From Chlorobiaceae bacterium (GTDB taxonomy: Bacteria > Bacteroidota > Chlorobiia > Chlorobiales > Chlorobiaceae): a stretch of DNA of 44,282 nt. A program made the position numbers and the translations under genes. The stretch spans positions 1 to 44,282 of the forward strand of contig JAAXWL010000002.1 in NCBI GenBank assembly GCA_013334975.1. The letters are read 5' to 3'. Shown here piece by piece: positions 28,280 through 36,749 of the stretch (within the stretch, counting starts at the first letter, position 1; every line of letters begins with the position of its first letter). The notes below the pieces were generated by a model that made no database searches, was not told where the DNA came from, and worked only from the letters and a program-made list of their open reading frames with translations.

Positions 28280-29158
28280 ATGCTGACAAGAGTTGACTAC
28301 ATGCGTGAGCAGAGGTGGTTTTATCTGTGGCTTGGTGTTGCGGCGGCTGCGCATGTGGCTCTTCTTGCCGCCCTGCTTTTTCTCCAGTTCCTCGATCTTC
28401 GTCAGCATCCGCCTCTGCAGGTTGTTCAGGTCTCACTTATCTCCATTCCGGGAAGTCAGGGGGTGGAGAGTGAGCCGAAAGCGCGTTCAACACCAGCCAG
28501 CACGGCTCCCGAAAAAAAAGTAACAGACCTCACCCCGGTAGCCCTCAAAAAGGCGGTTGAGCCTCTTGCCCTTAAACAGGCGACCAGTACTCCTGAAGCG
28601 CAGACAAAAAAGATTCAGCCTGCCACAAAAACTCCCGTAAAGCTGCCCGAGCCGACTCTGAAGAGTGATACTGCCCTGAATGAACGGAAGAATCTTCAGG
28701 CATCGCTTGACAATTTGCGCAAAAAGGTAGCTGACCGCACACCTGAGGTCATCAGCGAGCCGAGCAATCTTGGCACAACTCTGGCCAACCTTCAGAAAAA
28801 AGTGGCTTCCGCAGTTACGGGTACTGCGTTTTCAGGTAACCAGCCAGGCATCGGGGGAGCAAAGACATTTGATCCCTACAAAGCAGAAATTGCCGGAATC
28901 ATCCAGAGTAACTGGGCCTTTTCGAGCTGGATGATCCGGAATAGTTTTGGCATGGAGGTTTACGTATCCATTTTTGTTCTATCTGATGGCACCGTTACCC
29001 AGATCCGTTATGAACGGCAATCAACCAGTGAATATCTGAACAATTCCGTGAGGGTTGCACTTGACAAATCAGTGCCCTTTCCGCCTTTTCCCAGGGAGTA
29101 TGGCAGCAATGGTCTCTGGATTCACTTTATTTTCACACCTGAAGGGATTGGGCATTGA
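28280..29158 (+). CDS. TolA/TonB-like energy transducer
   Basis: 292-residue protein placed where tolA normally lies. A single N-terminal membrane anchor (about residues 14-36) is followed by a long Pro/Lys/Ala/Thr-rich periplasmic linker (about 50-195). The C-terminal domain is TonB/TolA-like (about 205-292: DPYKAEIAGIIQSNW, then VYVSIFVLSDGTVTQIRYERQS and DKSVPFPPFP). It should span the periplasm and link TolQR to TolB-Pal. The linker contains two LRKKV/LQKKV-type repeats. ATG 28280 has GGAG 7 nt upstream; the frame is open further upstream inside tolR. Confidence 0.85.
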   Translation: MLTRVDYMREQRWFYLWLGVAAAAHVALLAALLFLQFLDLRQHPPLQVVQVSLISIPGSQGVESEPKARSTPASTAPEKKVTDLTPVALKKAVEPLALKQATSTPEAQTKKIQPATKTPVKLPEPTLKSDTALNERKNLQASLDNLRKKVADRTPEVISEPSNLGTTLANLQKKVASAVTGTAFSGNQPGIGGAKTFDPYKAEIAGIIQSNWAFSSWMIRNSFGMEVYVSIFVLSDGTVTQIRYERQSTSEYLNNSVRVALDKSVPFPPFPREYGSNGLWIHFIFTPEGIGH

Positions 29159-29247
29159 ACGGCAGTGCTCTTTGTTCAGATTTTTGGTTTTGCAATGGAC
29201 AGGAATTTATTCCTTCTTCAGAAAAAAGAAACTTAATCGCGCACGTC

Positions 29248-30552
29248 ATGAGAAAGGCAAGGATTCAATTCGCCTCTTTTTTTGTTGTTATTTGCTGTCA
29301 GTTCCTTCTTTTATTTTCATTGCAAGCCGAAACGCTCAGGGAGTATATCGCCATCCGAAAAGAGGGAGCAGGGAAAATTTCCATTATGATCGACCAATGC
29401 AAGGCTGTCGGCGTCACGGAGTCCGTATGGGCAAAAAAAATGGATGAAACCATCAATGGTGCATTGCATTTTATCGGTTTGTTTAATCTGTTGCCGGTAC
29501 CGCTCACGAGCATGACGGTTTCGAATGGCACCCAGAATACTATCGACATCGGATCGACAGGCGCCGATGTTTTTATCAGCGGAACCCTGTCGCAGGTATC
29601 GGGAATGGTGGTGCTCGGTATCCAGGTCAGGGATGTTACCGGCAAACAGCTTCTCAGCCGCAGATACAGTGGTCAGGAGTCGAATCTTCGACAGATCGGA
29701 TTAAGGTTTTCTGCCGATCTGGTCGAGTTGCTGACAGGAAAACGTTCTGTATTTCACAGTAAAATCGCGTTTGTATCGAATCGTACCGGAAAAAAGGAGA
29801 TATATCAGTGTGATTTCGATGGACAAAACATCCGGCAGCTTACCGCGTTACGTTCGATAGCGCTGACTCCGGCGTTTTCGATTGATGGCCGGTATCTTGC
29901 CTGGACCGATTATTCGAGCGGTCGGCCTGACCTGTACATCAGGAATATGGTTTCGAATACGACGGTTTCTGTAAAAAAACAGGGGGTGTGTATCAGCCCC
30001 GCCTGGCGACCAGGCAGCACGGAGTGCGCCACCACCCTCTCCCATGAAGGCGACCAGGATATTTATCTTATCAGGGTTGATGGTTCAGTCGATCGCAGGC
30101 TGACCAGGACGCAAGGCATCGATGTTTCACCGACCTTTTCGCCTGATGGTTCAAAAATGGCCTTTGTTTCTACACGTGAAGGAAGTCCTCAGATTTTCAT
30201 CCAGAATCTCGATGACGGAGAAGTTCAGCGCCTGACCTACAGCGGCAACTACAACACCCAGCCTGCATGGTCGCCGTCCGGGGATAAAATTTTGTTCTCT
30301 TCCCTGCAAAAGAATGGCGAAATAAATATATTTGAGGTTAACACTGACGGCTCAGGGGTGATGCAACTCACCAGAGCTTCCGGTAATAACGAGTATCCAT
30401 CCTGGTCACCCGATTCAAGCATGATCGTTTTCTCTTCGAATCGCCAGGGACAAAGAAAACTGTATGTTATGAATGCTGATGGTAGCGGTCAAAGGCCTTT
30501 GCTTGATATGGAAGGAGAAGAGCAGCAACCGTCATGGTCATCGATCAGGTAA
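29248..30552 (+). CDS. tolB: TolB, periplasmic beta-propeller protein
   Basis: 434-residue Tol-Pal component. The N-terminus (residues 1-28, ending FSLQAE) is a signal peptide. A small alpha/beta domain (about 30-160) follows, then a WD40-like beta-propeller built of PD40 repeats, each with a SPDGSKMAFVS / SPSGDKILFSS / SPDSSMIVFSS strand. It binds Pal and links it to the inner-membrane motor. A TTG at 29155 overlapping the tolA-like stop is also in frame, but ATG 29248 leaves a normal signal peptide. Confidence 0.9.
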   Translation: MRKARIQFASFFVVICCQFLLLFSLQAETLREYIAIRKEGAGKISIMIDQCKAVGVTESVWAKKMDETINGALHFIGLFNLLPVPLTSMTVSNGTQNTIDIGSTGADVFISGTLSQVSGMVVLGIQVRDVTGKQLLSRRYSGQESNLRQIGLRFSADLVELLTGKRSVFHSKIAFVSNRTGKKEIYQCDFDGQNIRQLTALRSIALTPAFSIDGRYLAWTDYSSGRPDLYIRNMVSNTTVSVKKQGVCISPAWRPGSTECATTLSHEGDQDIYLIRVDGSVDRRLTRTQGIDVSPTFSPDGSKMAFVSTREGSPQIFIQNLDDGEVQRLTYSGNYNTQPAWSPSGDKILFSSLQKNGEINIFEVNTDGSGVMQLTRASGNNEYPSWSPDSSMIVFSSNRQGQRKLYVMNADGSGQRPLLDMEGEEQQPSWSSIR

Positions 30553-30595
30553 TTTTTTCTGTTTTTCATTTCTACAACCAACTATGGAGGATAAT

Positions 30596-31210
30596 ATGAA
30601 TACTATGAATTCGTTATGCAAAGCACTCATCGTGCCTGCGTTTCTTGCTCTTGGCGCCTGCTGTCCGGCGGAGGTCGTTAAGGTGCCTGTGGCTCCCCGG
30701 CCTGCACCGGCACCGGTACCTGTACCAGCGCCTGTACTGGCTCCGAAACCAGTTCCTGTGGTGGCGCCAAAACCTGTTCCTGCACCAGCCCCAGCACCAG
30801 CCCCAGCACCTGCACCGGCCCCTGTTGTGGTTCCTGCACCAGTGCCAGCTCCTGTAGTGGCTCCGAAACCCGTTCCTCAATATGTCATCAGTGATATTTA
30901 TTTTGATACCAAAGTATCACTCGTCAACACAGAGGCCGAGGCTCAGATGAAGAACAACGTCGAATGGCTTGCAGCTCATCCCGGCAAGGTACTTGTACTC
31001 GAAGGCCACACTGACGAGCGTGGTGTCGCTGCAGTCAATATGAAGCTCGGCATGGCTCGTGCAGAGCAGGCCAGGAATATCATGATCAAGCTTGGTGCCG
31101 ATCCCAAGCGTATCGAGGTGGTCAGCAAAGGTGAAACCGATCCTCTCGATAAGGGTCATAACGACGCGGCATGGGCAAAGAATCGCAGGGTTCATGTTCT
31201 CGTGAAGTAA
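30596..31210 (+). CDS. OmpA/Pal-family lipoprotein with Pro-Ala linker
   Basis: 204-residue outer-membrane lipoprotein. The lipobox is LALGAC (cysteine near residue 21). A Pro/Ala/Val-rich low-complexity linker (about residues 30-97) leads to a C-terminal OmpA peptidoglycan-binding domain (ISDIYFDTKVSLV, then EGHTDERGVAAVN, KNRRVHVLVK). It should tether the outer membrane to peptidoglycan. GGAGG sits 6 nt before ATG 30596; the open frame extends upstream into tolB. It is one of two Pal-type genes in tandem, and the one with the unusual spacer. Confidence 0.9.
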   Translation: MNTMNSLCKALIVPAFLALGACCPAEVVKVPVAPRPAPAPVPVPAPVLAPKPVPVVAPKPVPAPAPAPAPAPAPAPVVVPAPVPAPVVAPKPVPQYVISDIYFDTKVSLVNTEAEAQMKNNVEWLAAHPGKVLVLEGHTDERGVAAVNMKLGMARAEQARNIMIKLGADPKRIEVVSKGETDPLDKGHNDAAWAKNRRVHVLVK

Positions 31211-31231
31211 CGATTGGTACTATTTTTTCAT

Positions 31232-31267
31232 CGGGAGGTGATTCACCATCACCTCCCGTTTATTTTT
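31232..31267 (+). terminator. Rho-independent terminator between the two pal-type genes
   Basis: GGGAGGTGAT (31233-31242) pairs with ATCACCTCCC (31248-31257), followed by GTTTATTTTT. A strong 10-bp stem. It probably ends most of the tolQ-to-pal transcript, and some read-through may reach the next genes. Confidence 0.85.
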
Positions 31268-31290
31268 AAAATTTCCATTTGCAGGACACT

Positions 31291-31914
31291 ATGAAAAAAG
31301 CGTTGACTGGTATTGTTTGTGCGGTTATGATCACACTGGCAGGTTGCTCTTCGAAAAGCGCAGTATCAACAAGTAGTACACCAGGAAGCAGCAGTAATGG
31401 AACGGGAGCAGGAATCAATCCCGTTGTGTATACAGACAAAGATCGTGAATCAGTTGTTGTCACGGAGCAGTATCCGGTTGTCGCTAAAACCCAGGATATG
31501 GTTACTGCAAAAGGGCAGGATCCGGTTGCCATTACTGGTCAGGAACCGGTTGCCGCCAAAAACCAGGAACCCGTGGTGGCCGGGCCGGTGATCGGTGATA
31601 TTTTTTTTGATTTCAATAGCTCAGCCCTGAACAATGAGGCGCAGGAGCAGTTGAAGCAGAATGCTGCCTGGATGCAGAAGCATCCTCTTACGACAGTTAC
31701 TATTGAAGGGCATTGCGATGAGCGTGGTACCGATGAATACAATCTGGCACTGGGTGAGCGCCGCGCCATTGTTGCCATGGATTATCTGGTTACCTTCGGT
31801 ATTAACGGTCAGCGATTGACGATCATCAGCTATGGAGAAGAACAACCCTTTGACCAGGGTCACAACGAAGAGGCGTGGTCCAGGAACAGAAGGAACCATT
31901 TTATTTCAAAATAA
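31291..31914 (+). CDS. pal: Peptidoglycan-associated lipoprotein Pal
   Basis: 207-residue lipoprotein. The signal peptide ends at lipobox ITLAGC (cysteine about residue 19). The linker (about 25-92) has repeated GQDPVA/GQEPVA/NQEPVV units. The OmpA domain shows IFFDFNSSALNNEA, EGHCDERGTDEYNLALGERRA and a SRNRRNHF end, the classical Pal pattern. AGGA sits before ATG 31291, with an in-frame TTG at 31279 as a less likely start. It lies downstream of the strong terminator. Confidence 0.92.
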   Translation: MKKALTGIVCAVMITLAGCSSKSAVSTSSTPGSSSNGTGAGINPVVYTDKDRESVVVTEQYPVVAKTQDMVTAKGQDPVAITGQEPVAAKNQEPVVAGPVIGDIFFDFNSSALNNEAQEQLKQNAAWMQKHPLTTVTIEGHCDERGTDEYNLALGERRAIVAMDYLVTFGINGQRLTIISYGEEQPFDQGHNEEAWSRNRRNHFISK

Positions 31915-31998
31915 GTATTTTTCGATACATGCTGCCGAAGGTCAGCCAAAGGCCTTCATCGTATGTCAACGTCTGTAAAATAAACCAGTCATCGATCC

Positions 31999-32880
31999 AT
32001 GTTGAAAACCCGACCCACCGTTTTTCTTCTGATTGTTCTGCTTTCAGCATGTGCGACGCAGAAAGATATGAAGTATGTTCAGGGAGAGGTTACACAGCTC
32101 AGAAATGAGTCCCGGGTGATCAAACAGCAGTCGGCAGGCTCCTATTCCGAAATAACTCAATATCGGGAGGAGATTGCTTCACTTCGTGGCGGGCTCAATG
32201 AGCTTGGGCATCATTATCGGGGATCGATGAAGCGGCTCGACATGGAGGACTCTCTACTGGTGGTCAAGAGTAGTGCTCTTGAGAGCAGGATTTCAAAAAT
32301 AGAGCAATATCTGGCTCTTGAGAGTGCCGGTAGCAGCAAAGTTCCCTCGCCAGTCATCCCGGTTCCTGCTGCGTTGATCGTTCAGACCTCTTCACCATCT
32401 CCTGAGCAGCCAACAGGGGAGCATCCGATCAAAACACCAACACAGCAGATTGCAGACACCACCTCCAGGCCAGTTCAACCTCTTGCAACTCAGCCCTCTT
32501 CGGTAGAAGACCCGGTTGATGCATTGCTCAATCAGGGCTTGGTGAGGATGAAAAACGAGGATTATTCCGGTGCCCGCAAGAATTTCCAGGCATTCATGAA
32601 ACAGAATCCGAAATCACCAAAAACAGCCGATGCACAGTTTTTTGTAGCCGAGAGCTGGTATGGCGAGAAATGGTACGAAAAGGCTATTCTCGAATATCAG
32701 GTCATCATCGAAAAATATACCAAAAACGAGAAACGACCAGCAGCGCTCTACAAACAGGGGCTTGCCTTCGAAAAGATTGGCGAAATGGACAATGCCAAAG
32801 CCCGTTACAAGGATGTCGTCAATCTGTATCCCGCGACTCCGGAAGCAAGGCTTGCCAGAAAAAGTCTTGGCATCAAGTAA
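31999..32880 (+). CDS. cpoB: CpoB/YbgF-like tol-pal system protein
   Basis: 293-residue periplasmic protein. The N-terminus ends in a lipobox-like LLSAC (cysteine about residue 17), so it may be a lipoprotein. A coiled-coil stretch (about 20-110) and a Pro/Ser/Thr-rich linker (about 115-170) follow. The C-terminal tetratricopeptide repeats (about 175-293: LLNQGLVRMKNEDYSGARKNF, FVAESWYGEKWYEKAI, YKQGLAFEKIGEMDNAKARY) match CpoB. It coordinates Tol-Pal with septal peptidoglycan synthesis. Last gene of the cluster. Confidence 0.88.
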   Translation: MLKTRPTVFLLIVLLSACATQKDMKYVQGEVTQLRNESRVIKQQSAGSYSEITQYREEIASLRGGLNELGHHYRGSMKRLDMEDSLLVVKSSALESRISKIEQYLALESAGSSKVPSPVIPVPAALIVQTSSPSPEQPTGEHPIKTPTQQIADTTSRPVQPLATQPSSVEDPVDALLNQGLVRMKNEDYSGARKNFQAFMKQNPKSPKTADAQFFVAESWYGEKWYEKAILEYQVIIEKYTKNEKRPAALYKQGLAFEKIGEMDNAKARYKDVVNLYPATPEARLARKSLGIK

Positions 32881-32904
32881 GTCCTTTCTGAGATTAGTCT
32901 CACT

Positions 32905-33005
32905 TCATGCTCAATCTGACGTATGTTACGGAGCCATTGATTTATCCAGATCGAAAACGGCATCGGTATCGAAATCAATTGTCTTATGATGACAGAAAAC
33001 CCTTC
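32905..33005 (+). repeat. Fragment of the MITE-like element (left part only)
   Basis: TCTGACGTATGTTACGG (about 32915-32931), TTATCCAGATCGAAA, a GGTATCGAAATC tract (about 32965-32978) and GACAGAAAACC align with the left part of the full copy that begins at 33009. The right half is missing, so it is a truncated copy abutting a full one. Confidence 0.6.
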
Positions 33006-33008
33006 TTG

Positions 33009-33264
33009 TGTTTCGTCAAACTTATAATGACGTATGTTAAGATACCGTTGACCTTATCCAAATCGGTATCGAAATCGATTATTTATATTAAAACCGAAAA
33101 CCTGATTCTGGCTGTATCAGCTTAATTATTATATGGTTATAGCAATAAGCCATAATTCACGGTGATTTTTATTGCCTCAATCAAGTGGGAATCGATACCG
33201 ATACCGATTTGGACACCGATTTCGAGTGTAAAGGAAATTGCGACTATTTTTCATTGACGCGACA
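33009..33264 (+). mobile_element. MITE-like repeat element, copy 2
   Basis: Left end TGTTTCGTCAA (33009-33019), TATAAT (33023-33028), left hexamer tract (33057-33079), AT-rich core, right hexamer tract (33189-33226), AAAGGAAATTGCGACTAT (33230-33247), right end TTGACGCGACA (33254-33264). The order and much of the sequence match the other three copies. It has no coding capacity and lies in the 32881-33493 gap after cpoB. Confidence 0.75.
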
Positions 33265-33425
33265 CGGCTGTTTTCAGGCTTAAAACCGGAAGCGGTTACC
33301 CGCGACTTGCTTTGGCGATTTTGATTTGTCTGAGGAGAATATTACGAAATTATTTCGCTAACCGCTTGCTGTGTCTTGAGGTTCGATCGCTGTTATTGAG
33401 CAGAGTATGCTCGCAACAAAATAAA

Positions 33426-33452
33426 AAAAGCCACGTTTAAGGCATGGCTTTT
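33426..33452. terminator. Bidirectional intrinsic terminator
   Basis: AAAAGCCA (33426-33433) pairs with TGGCTTTT (33445-33452). A and T runs lie on both sides, so it can stop the 33494-33925 minus-strand gene and any plus-strand read-through. Confidence 0.75.
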
Positions 33453-33493
33453 CTTAACAGATCTGTTTATGGGAGAAGCTGAAACAAGCCTGT

Positions 33494-33925
33494 TTATTTA
33501 AAAAATTCGTCGAGAGTATAGACCCGGCGATCAAGTTCCACACACAGGCCCTTGCCTTTGTGGTAGAAAACAGGAATGTCCCTCATGGTCCATTTCACCC
33601 CGCGCTTGTCGAAATCAATGACATAGCGATTTTCATTATCGAGCACTTGCTGTCCGATTTTGATGGCAATATCAGGTTGGGTTGTAAGGACATAGATTTC
33701 AATCTCGCCATCAATCAGCCTCGTTATCATCTCCTTTGTCGGGGAGAGTTTTCTGCGGCCGGATGCAGGAACGAGCTCGATCTGAAGCTTGTCGTTCTGA
33801 TCCCTTTTGGCTGAGGTTATGAAATACTTTTCTGCTTTGTGAACAGCATTACCTGACCATGGTCCTGATACTGAAGTACGAACCTGGTTGGTTGCGGTGA
33901 ATGGACGGCTGAGCTGAGGATGCAT
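33494..33925 (-). CDS. Hypothetical protein, possibly DUF3892-like
   Basis: 143-residue protein without signal peptide or membrane segment. I do not recognise it firmly. The pattern [12 protein letters not shown] (about residues 34-45), then [21 protein letters not shown] and a later YVIDFDKRG, resembles the small DUF3892 domain, but this is weak. The C-terminus is basic and aromatic ([15 protein letters not shown], ending VYTLDEFFK). The start is uncertain: ATG 33925 lacks a ribosome site and the frame is open to a GTG at 33958. It is an orphan between two MITE-like elements and has a terminator behind it. Confidence 0.6.
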   Translation of the reverse strand: MHPQLSRPFTATNQVRTSVSGPWSGNAVHKAEKYFITSAKRDQNDKLQIELVPASGRRKLSPTKEMITRLIDGEIEIYVLTTQPDIAIKIGQQVLDNENRYVIDFDKRGVKWTMRDIPVFYHKGKGLCVELDRRVYTLDEFFK

Positions 33926-34130
33926 GGTTCTGCTCGGTTTGATTTGCTGACAGGGCACCTCCCGGTGATTAAACCTTCGACAAAGCTAAGTTAGTAAAAG
34001 GTCTGCAAATAAAAAAGAATTTCATCGTGCGCCCTCCTTCTTTCCTGTGAGGTGATCGTGGCTGCAAATTAAACATGGAGAATACTGTGGTTCTTCGCAG
34101 AATTTCGTGGGTACCATAATCGATTACCAG

Positions 34131-34153
34131 GGAGGCCCATGATGAATGCCTCC
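34131..34153 (+). other. Stem-loop in a gene-free stretch
   Basis: GGAGGC (34131-34136) pairs with GCCTCC (34148-34153). The surrounding 33959-34296 stretch shows no gene that I can support. The hairpin is followed by TTCCGGTTTTGG, too weak to call a terminator. Confidence 0.35.
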
Positions 34154-34296
34154 TTCCGGTTTTGGTTGTGATGGTTTTTTAAGTGACATTTCAATAAATA
34201 GTTCCGGGTGTTCAATGCTTAATGAACCAGATATTTTACATGGCGACAGAAGTGATCGTTGCTCAATCAATGCAGACGTATTGACAACTGGTCTGC

Positions 34297-34570
34297 TATT
34301 GCGTCAATATTATAATGACGCATGATACTGGTCTGTTGATTGAACCGAATCTAAATCGGGATTGAAATCGAAATAGTATTATTTATGAAAAAGGTATACC
34401 TGATTTTATGTTTATCTGTCATAAAATAAATGAGATATAACATTCTATCACTATACTCGGCAAATTTTCTTCTGCATGATTCAGGTGGAACCCGATACCG
34501 ATACCGATACCGATTTGGATACCGATTTTGAGGATAAAGGAATTTACGACTATATAACGTTGACGTTACA
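34297..34570 (+). mobile_element. MITE-like repeat element, copy 3
   Basis: Left end TATTGCGTCAA (34297-34307), TATAAT (34311-34316), left hexamer tract (34343-34374, degenerate), AT-rich core, right tract with three GATACC units (34493-34531), AAAGGAATTTACGACTAT (34536-34553), right end TTGACGTTACA (34560-34570). The tract is one hexamer longer than in copies 1 and 2, so the units vary in number. Confidence 0.75.
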
Positions 34571-34734
34571 GTAGGGAAGAGAACGGTCGATTCAATGATT
34601 GCTCGTTCATAGGATGTATATTGACAGCGTACCTTATCTGATTCTGGAAGTTCACTTCAACAGAAACTCTTTTCCAGCAGGTGTTTTACACAAAACGGCT
34701 TTTTCAATAACCACAGGAGACGGAGTACAGCGCC

Positions 34735-35073
34735 ATGGCAAGACTGATCGTATCTGCATTATCCGAGGACACTGTTGCAGCTCCCGGAAACCGAAAGCCC
34801 AACTATATCACGGTATCGGTTACCGATTCCAATGGTGTTCCTGTTATCGGCCTTGGATCGGGACATTTCAAGGTAGACCCTATGATTGTTGGTGCGGGTG
34901 GAGCTCTCGTCAACATCACGAGTGTTATTTCCGGTCGTCTTTCCGGTTTTTACCTGATCCAGGTTGTGCCCATTAACACCGAAACATGGAAAGCAGGTGT
35001 CTACATATTTTGCATCGCTGTGACTCGTGGCATCGATCAGGGGCAGACGCTTGCCCAGGTGCTTATGGATTGA
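34735..35073 (+). CDS. Hypothetical protein, predicted beta-rich
   Basis: 112-residue protein that I do not recognise. The sequence ITVSVTDSNGVPVIGLGSGHFKV (residues 25-47) resembles strands of Ig-like or invasin/carboxypeptidase-regulatory beta-sandwich domains, and the rest alternates in a beta-like way. There is no signal peptide, membrane helix or cysteine pair (only one Cys, near residue 92). GGAG at 34722-34725 supports ATG 34735. Monocistronic, 164 nt after a MITE-like element. Confidence 0.6.
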   Translation: MARLIVSALSEDTVAAPGNRKPNYITVSVTDSNGVPVIGLGSGHFKVDPMIVGAGGALVNITSVISGRLSGFYLIQVVPINTETWKAGVYIFCIAVTRGIDQGQTLAQVLMD

Positions 35074-35437
35074 TCTGTTTTTCTAAGTTTTACGATTGCC
35101 TTCCGGAGAGGCGAGCTTGTCATTATCTCAGGATTATTTTACTTATTAATTGCAGAGTGACGCTGATTGAAAAAACCGTGAGATTGAGTTACTTTCCGGG
35201 AGGGTCATACTGAAAAGCAGTTGATCGACACTGGCGATCAGTGCATGAGTCTGGCCATACTGATCAGTTATCTCTTTTGCCAATCAGCGGTAATAATCAC
35301 CAGAATGACAGGATCAAACATTGACTTCAAAAGGAATTTGTTTTGAATTGTGGTAAAAACTACGTATTATTTTGTTTATTACGAAGTGGTCGTGGTTGTT
35401 TTCGGTGGCAACGACTCTGTGTAACAGCAACAATCTC
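35074..35437. other. Gene-free stretch before the glycosyltransferase
   Basis: No supported gene. It contains a weak promoter-like pair on the plus strand, TTGACT (35321-35326) and TGAATT (35344-35349) with a 17-bp spacer, about 90 bp before the glycosyltransferase ATG. Confidence 0.4.
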
Positions 35438-36484
35438 ATGATTAAAGTATTATGTCTTCACATTGCATTCCATCGACCCAGTTATCGTTATCGTGTCGGT
35501 CAATTTCTGCCACACTGGGGTGACTACGAAATACAGGTTGATACGATCTGTGTTTCCGGCAAGAGGGCGCTGGTTAATATCCTCAGGTCGTTGTTTGTCT
35601 GCCGCAGCTACGATTATGTCTGGATACAGCGTAAAATATTGCCCGCCTTTTTTGTTCATCTGTTGTCGAAAAAAACGAGATTGATTTTCGATTTCGATGA
35701 TGCCATCTATGTGAAACAGATCATGTTGTCCTGCAAGCCGGAGCCGGAGAGCCGAATGAAGCTCAGATGGATCGCTTACACGCTTTCGAAGGCCACCATG
35801 ATTTTTGCCGGAAGCGATGATCTTAAGTCTTATGCGGAACAGTATAATCTGAATGTCCACCTTGTGCCCACCTCATACGGTATTTCGCAAAAGGTTTATT
35901 CAGATGATCAAATCAATCGCCCGGTCACGATCGGCTGGATAGGCACCAACAGCAATCACTTTTACCTTGGAATAATTGACCAGGCACTGAACGCGCTCAA
36001 GAGTGCACATCCTGAGGTCCGTTTTTCTGTCATGACCGGCAAGCATCCTGAAAACCTCAATACGACATGGGAATTGATGGAGTGGTCGTCGGAAAAAGAG
36101 CCACAATGGTTGTCACAAATCGATATTGGTATCATGCCCCTGACCGATGATGAGTGGAGTCGTGGAAAATGCGCTTTCAAACTTTTGCAGTACATGGCCT
36201 TCGGCAAGCCGGTCGTTGCTTCCAACGTCGGCGCCAACAAGAGTGTTATCACCGACAGGCTTAACGGATTTCTGGTGAACGATAACACAGGATGGATCGA
36301 CGCGCTCGAAAAACTCATTCTCGATGAACCGTTGCGCCTGAAAATGGGGGCGGAAAGCAGGAACTGTTTCAACGAGCACTACGACCGCCAGATTGTGCAG
36401 AAAAGGGTTGCTGAGCTGATACGGAATGATTTCAGCAATCATTGCCAGAAAATTGCTCAGAACCGTTCTGTCTGCAAGGAGTGA
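35438..36484 (+). CDS. Glycosyltransferase, GT4-like (GT-B fold)
   Basis: 348-residue putative sugar transferase. The C-terminal half has the GT-B signature WSRGKCAFKLLQYMAFGKPVVASNVGANKSVI, then GFLVND, as in GT4 enzymes acting on surface polysaccharides. TIGWIGTNSNHFYLG marks the start of the second Rossmann domain. The first half carries DFDDAIY. The usual E-x7-E donor motif is replaced by the KCAFKLLQYMAFGKP form common in this subgroup. ATG 35438 has no strong ribosome site; an in-frame TTG lies at 35372. It stands alone, not in a polysaccharide cluster, so its acceptor is unknown. Confidence 0.82.
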   Translation: MIKVLCLHIAFHRPSYRYRVGQFLPHWGDYEIQVDTICVSGKRALVNILRSLFVCRSYDYVWIQRKILPAFFVHLLSKKTRLIFDFDDAIYVKQIMLSCKPEPESRMKLRWIAYTLSKATMIFAGSDDLKSYAEQYNLNVHLVPTSYGISQKVYSDDQINRPVTIGWIGTNSNHFYLGIIDQALNALKSAHPEVRFSVMTGKHPENLNTTWELMEWSSEKEPQWLSQIDIGIMPLTDDEWSRGKCAFKLLQYMAFGKPVVASNVGANKSVITDRLNGFLVNDNTGWIDALEKLILDEPLRLKMGAESRNCFNEHYDRQIVQKRVAELIRNDFSNHCQKIAQNRSVCKE

Positions 36485-36488
36485 GCGG

Positions 36489-36735
36489 TGTTGCGTTAAA
36501 GGGTAAAAGAGGTATAGTGTTTTTTATCATCGAAATCGCTATCCATATCGGTATCGGTATCGAGTTCCACTTGATGAGGCGAAACCAATACTCACGGAGT
36601 ATGGTGATGGATTTTATAAAACATTGATATTATGACAGATACCGCCACAGGAAGAATTTCTGTTTTATAAAAAATTGATCGATGCCGATAAATTAATGGT
36701 CTCGTATTATGCGACAGTATGAGTGTGACGTGACC
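36489..36735 (-). mobile_element. MITE-like repeat element, copy 4 (diverged)
   Basis: On the plus strand it begins TGTTGCGTTAA (36489-36499) and carries a hexamer tract (36529-36563: CGAAATCGCTATCCATATCG, then GGTATCGAG) followed by TTCCACTTGATGAGGC. It continues with an AT-rich core containing TTTCTGTTTTATAA, ATTATG (36706-36711, complement CATAAT) and ends GTGACGTGACC (36725-36735). The order matches copy 1 in the same orientation, but the ends and left tract are eroded. Confidence 0.6.
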
Positions 36736-36749
36736 GAAGTTTCTTCAGG

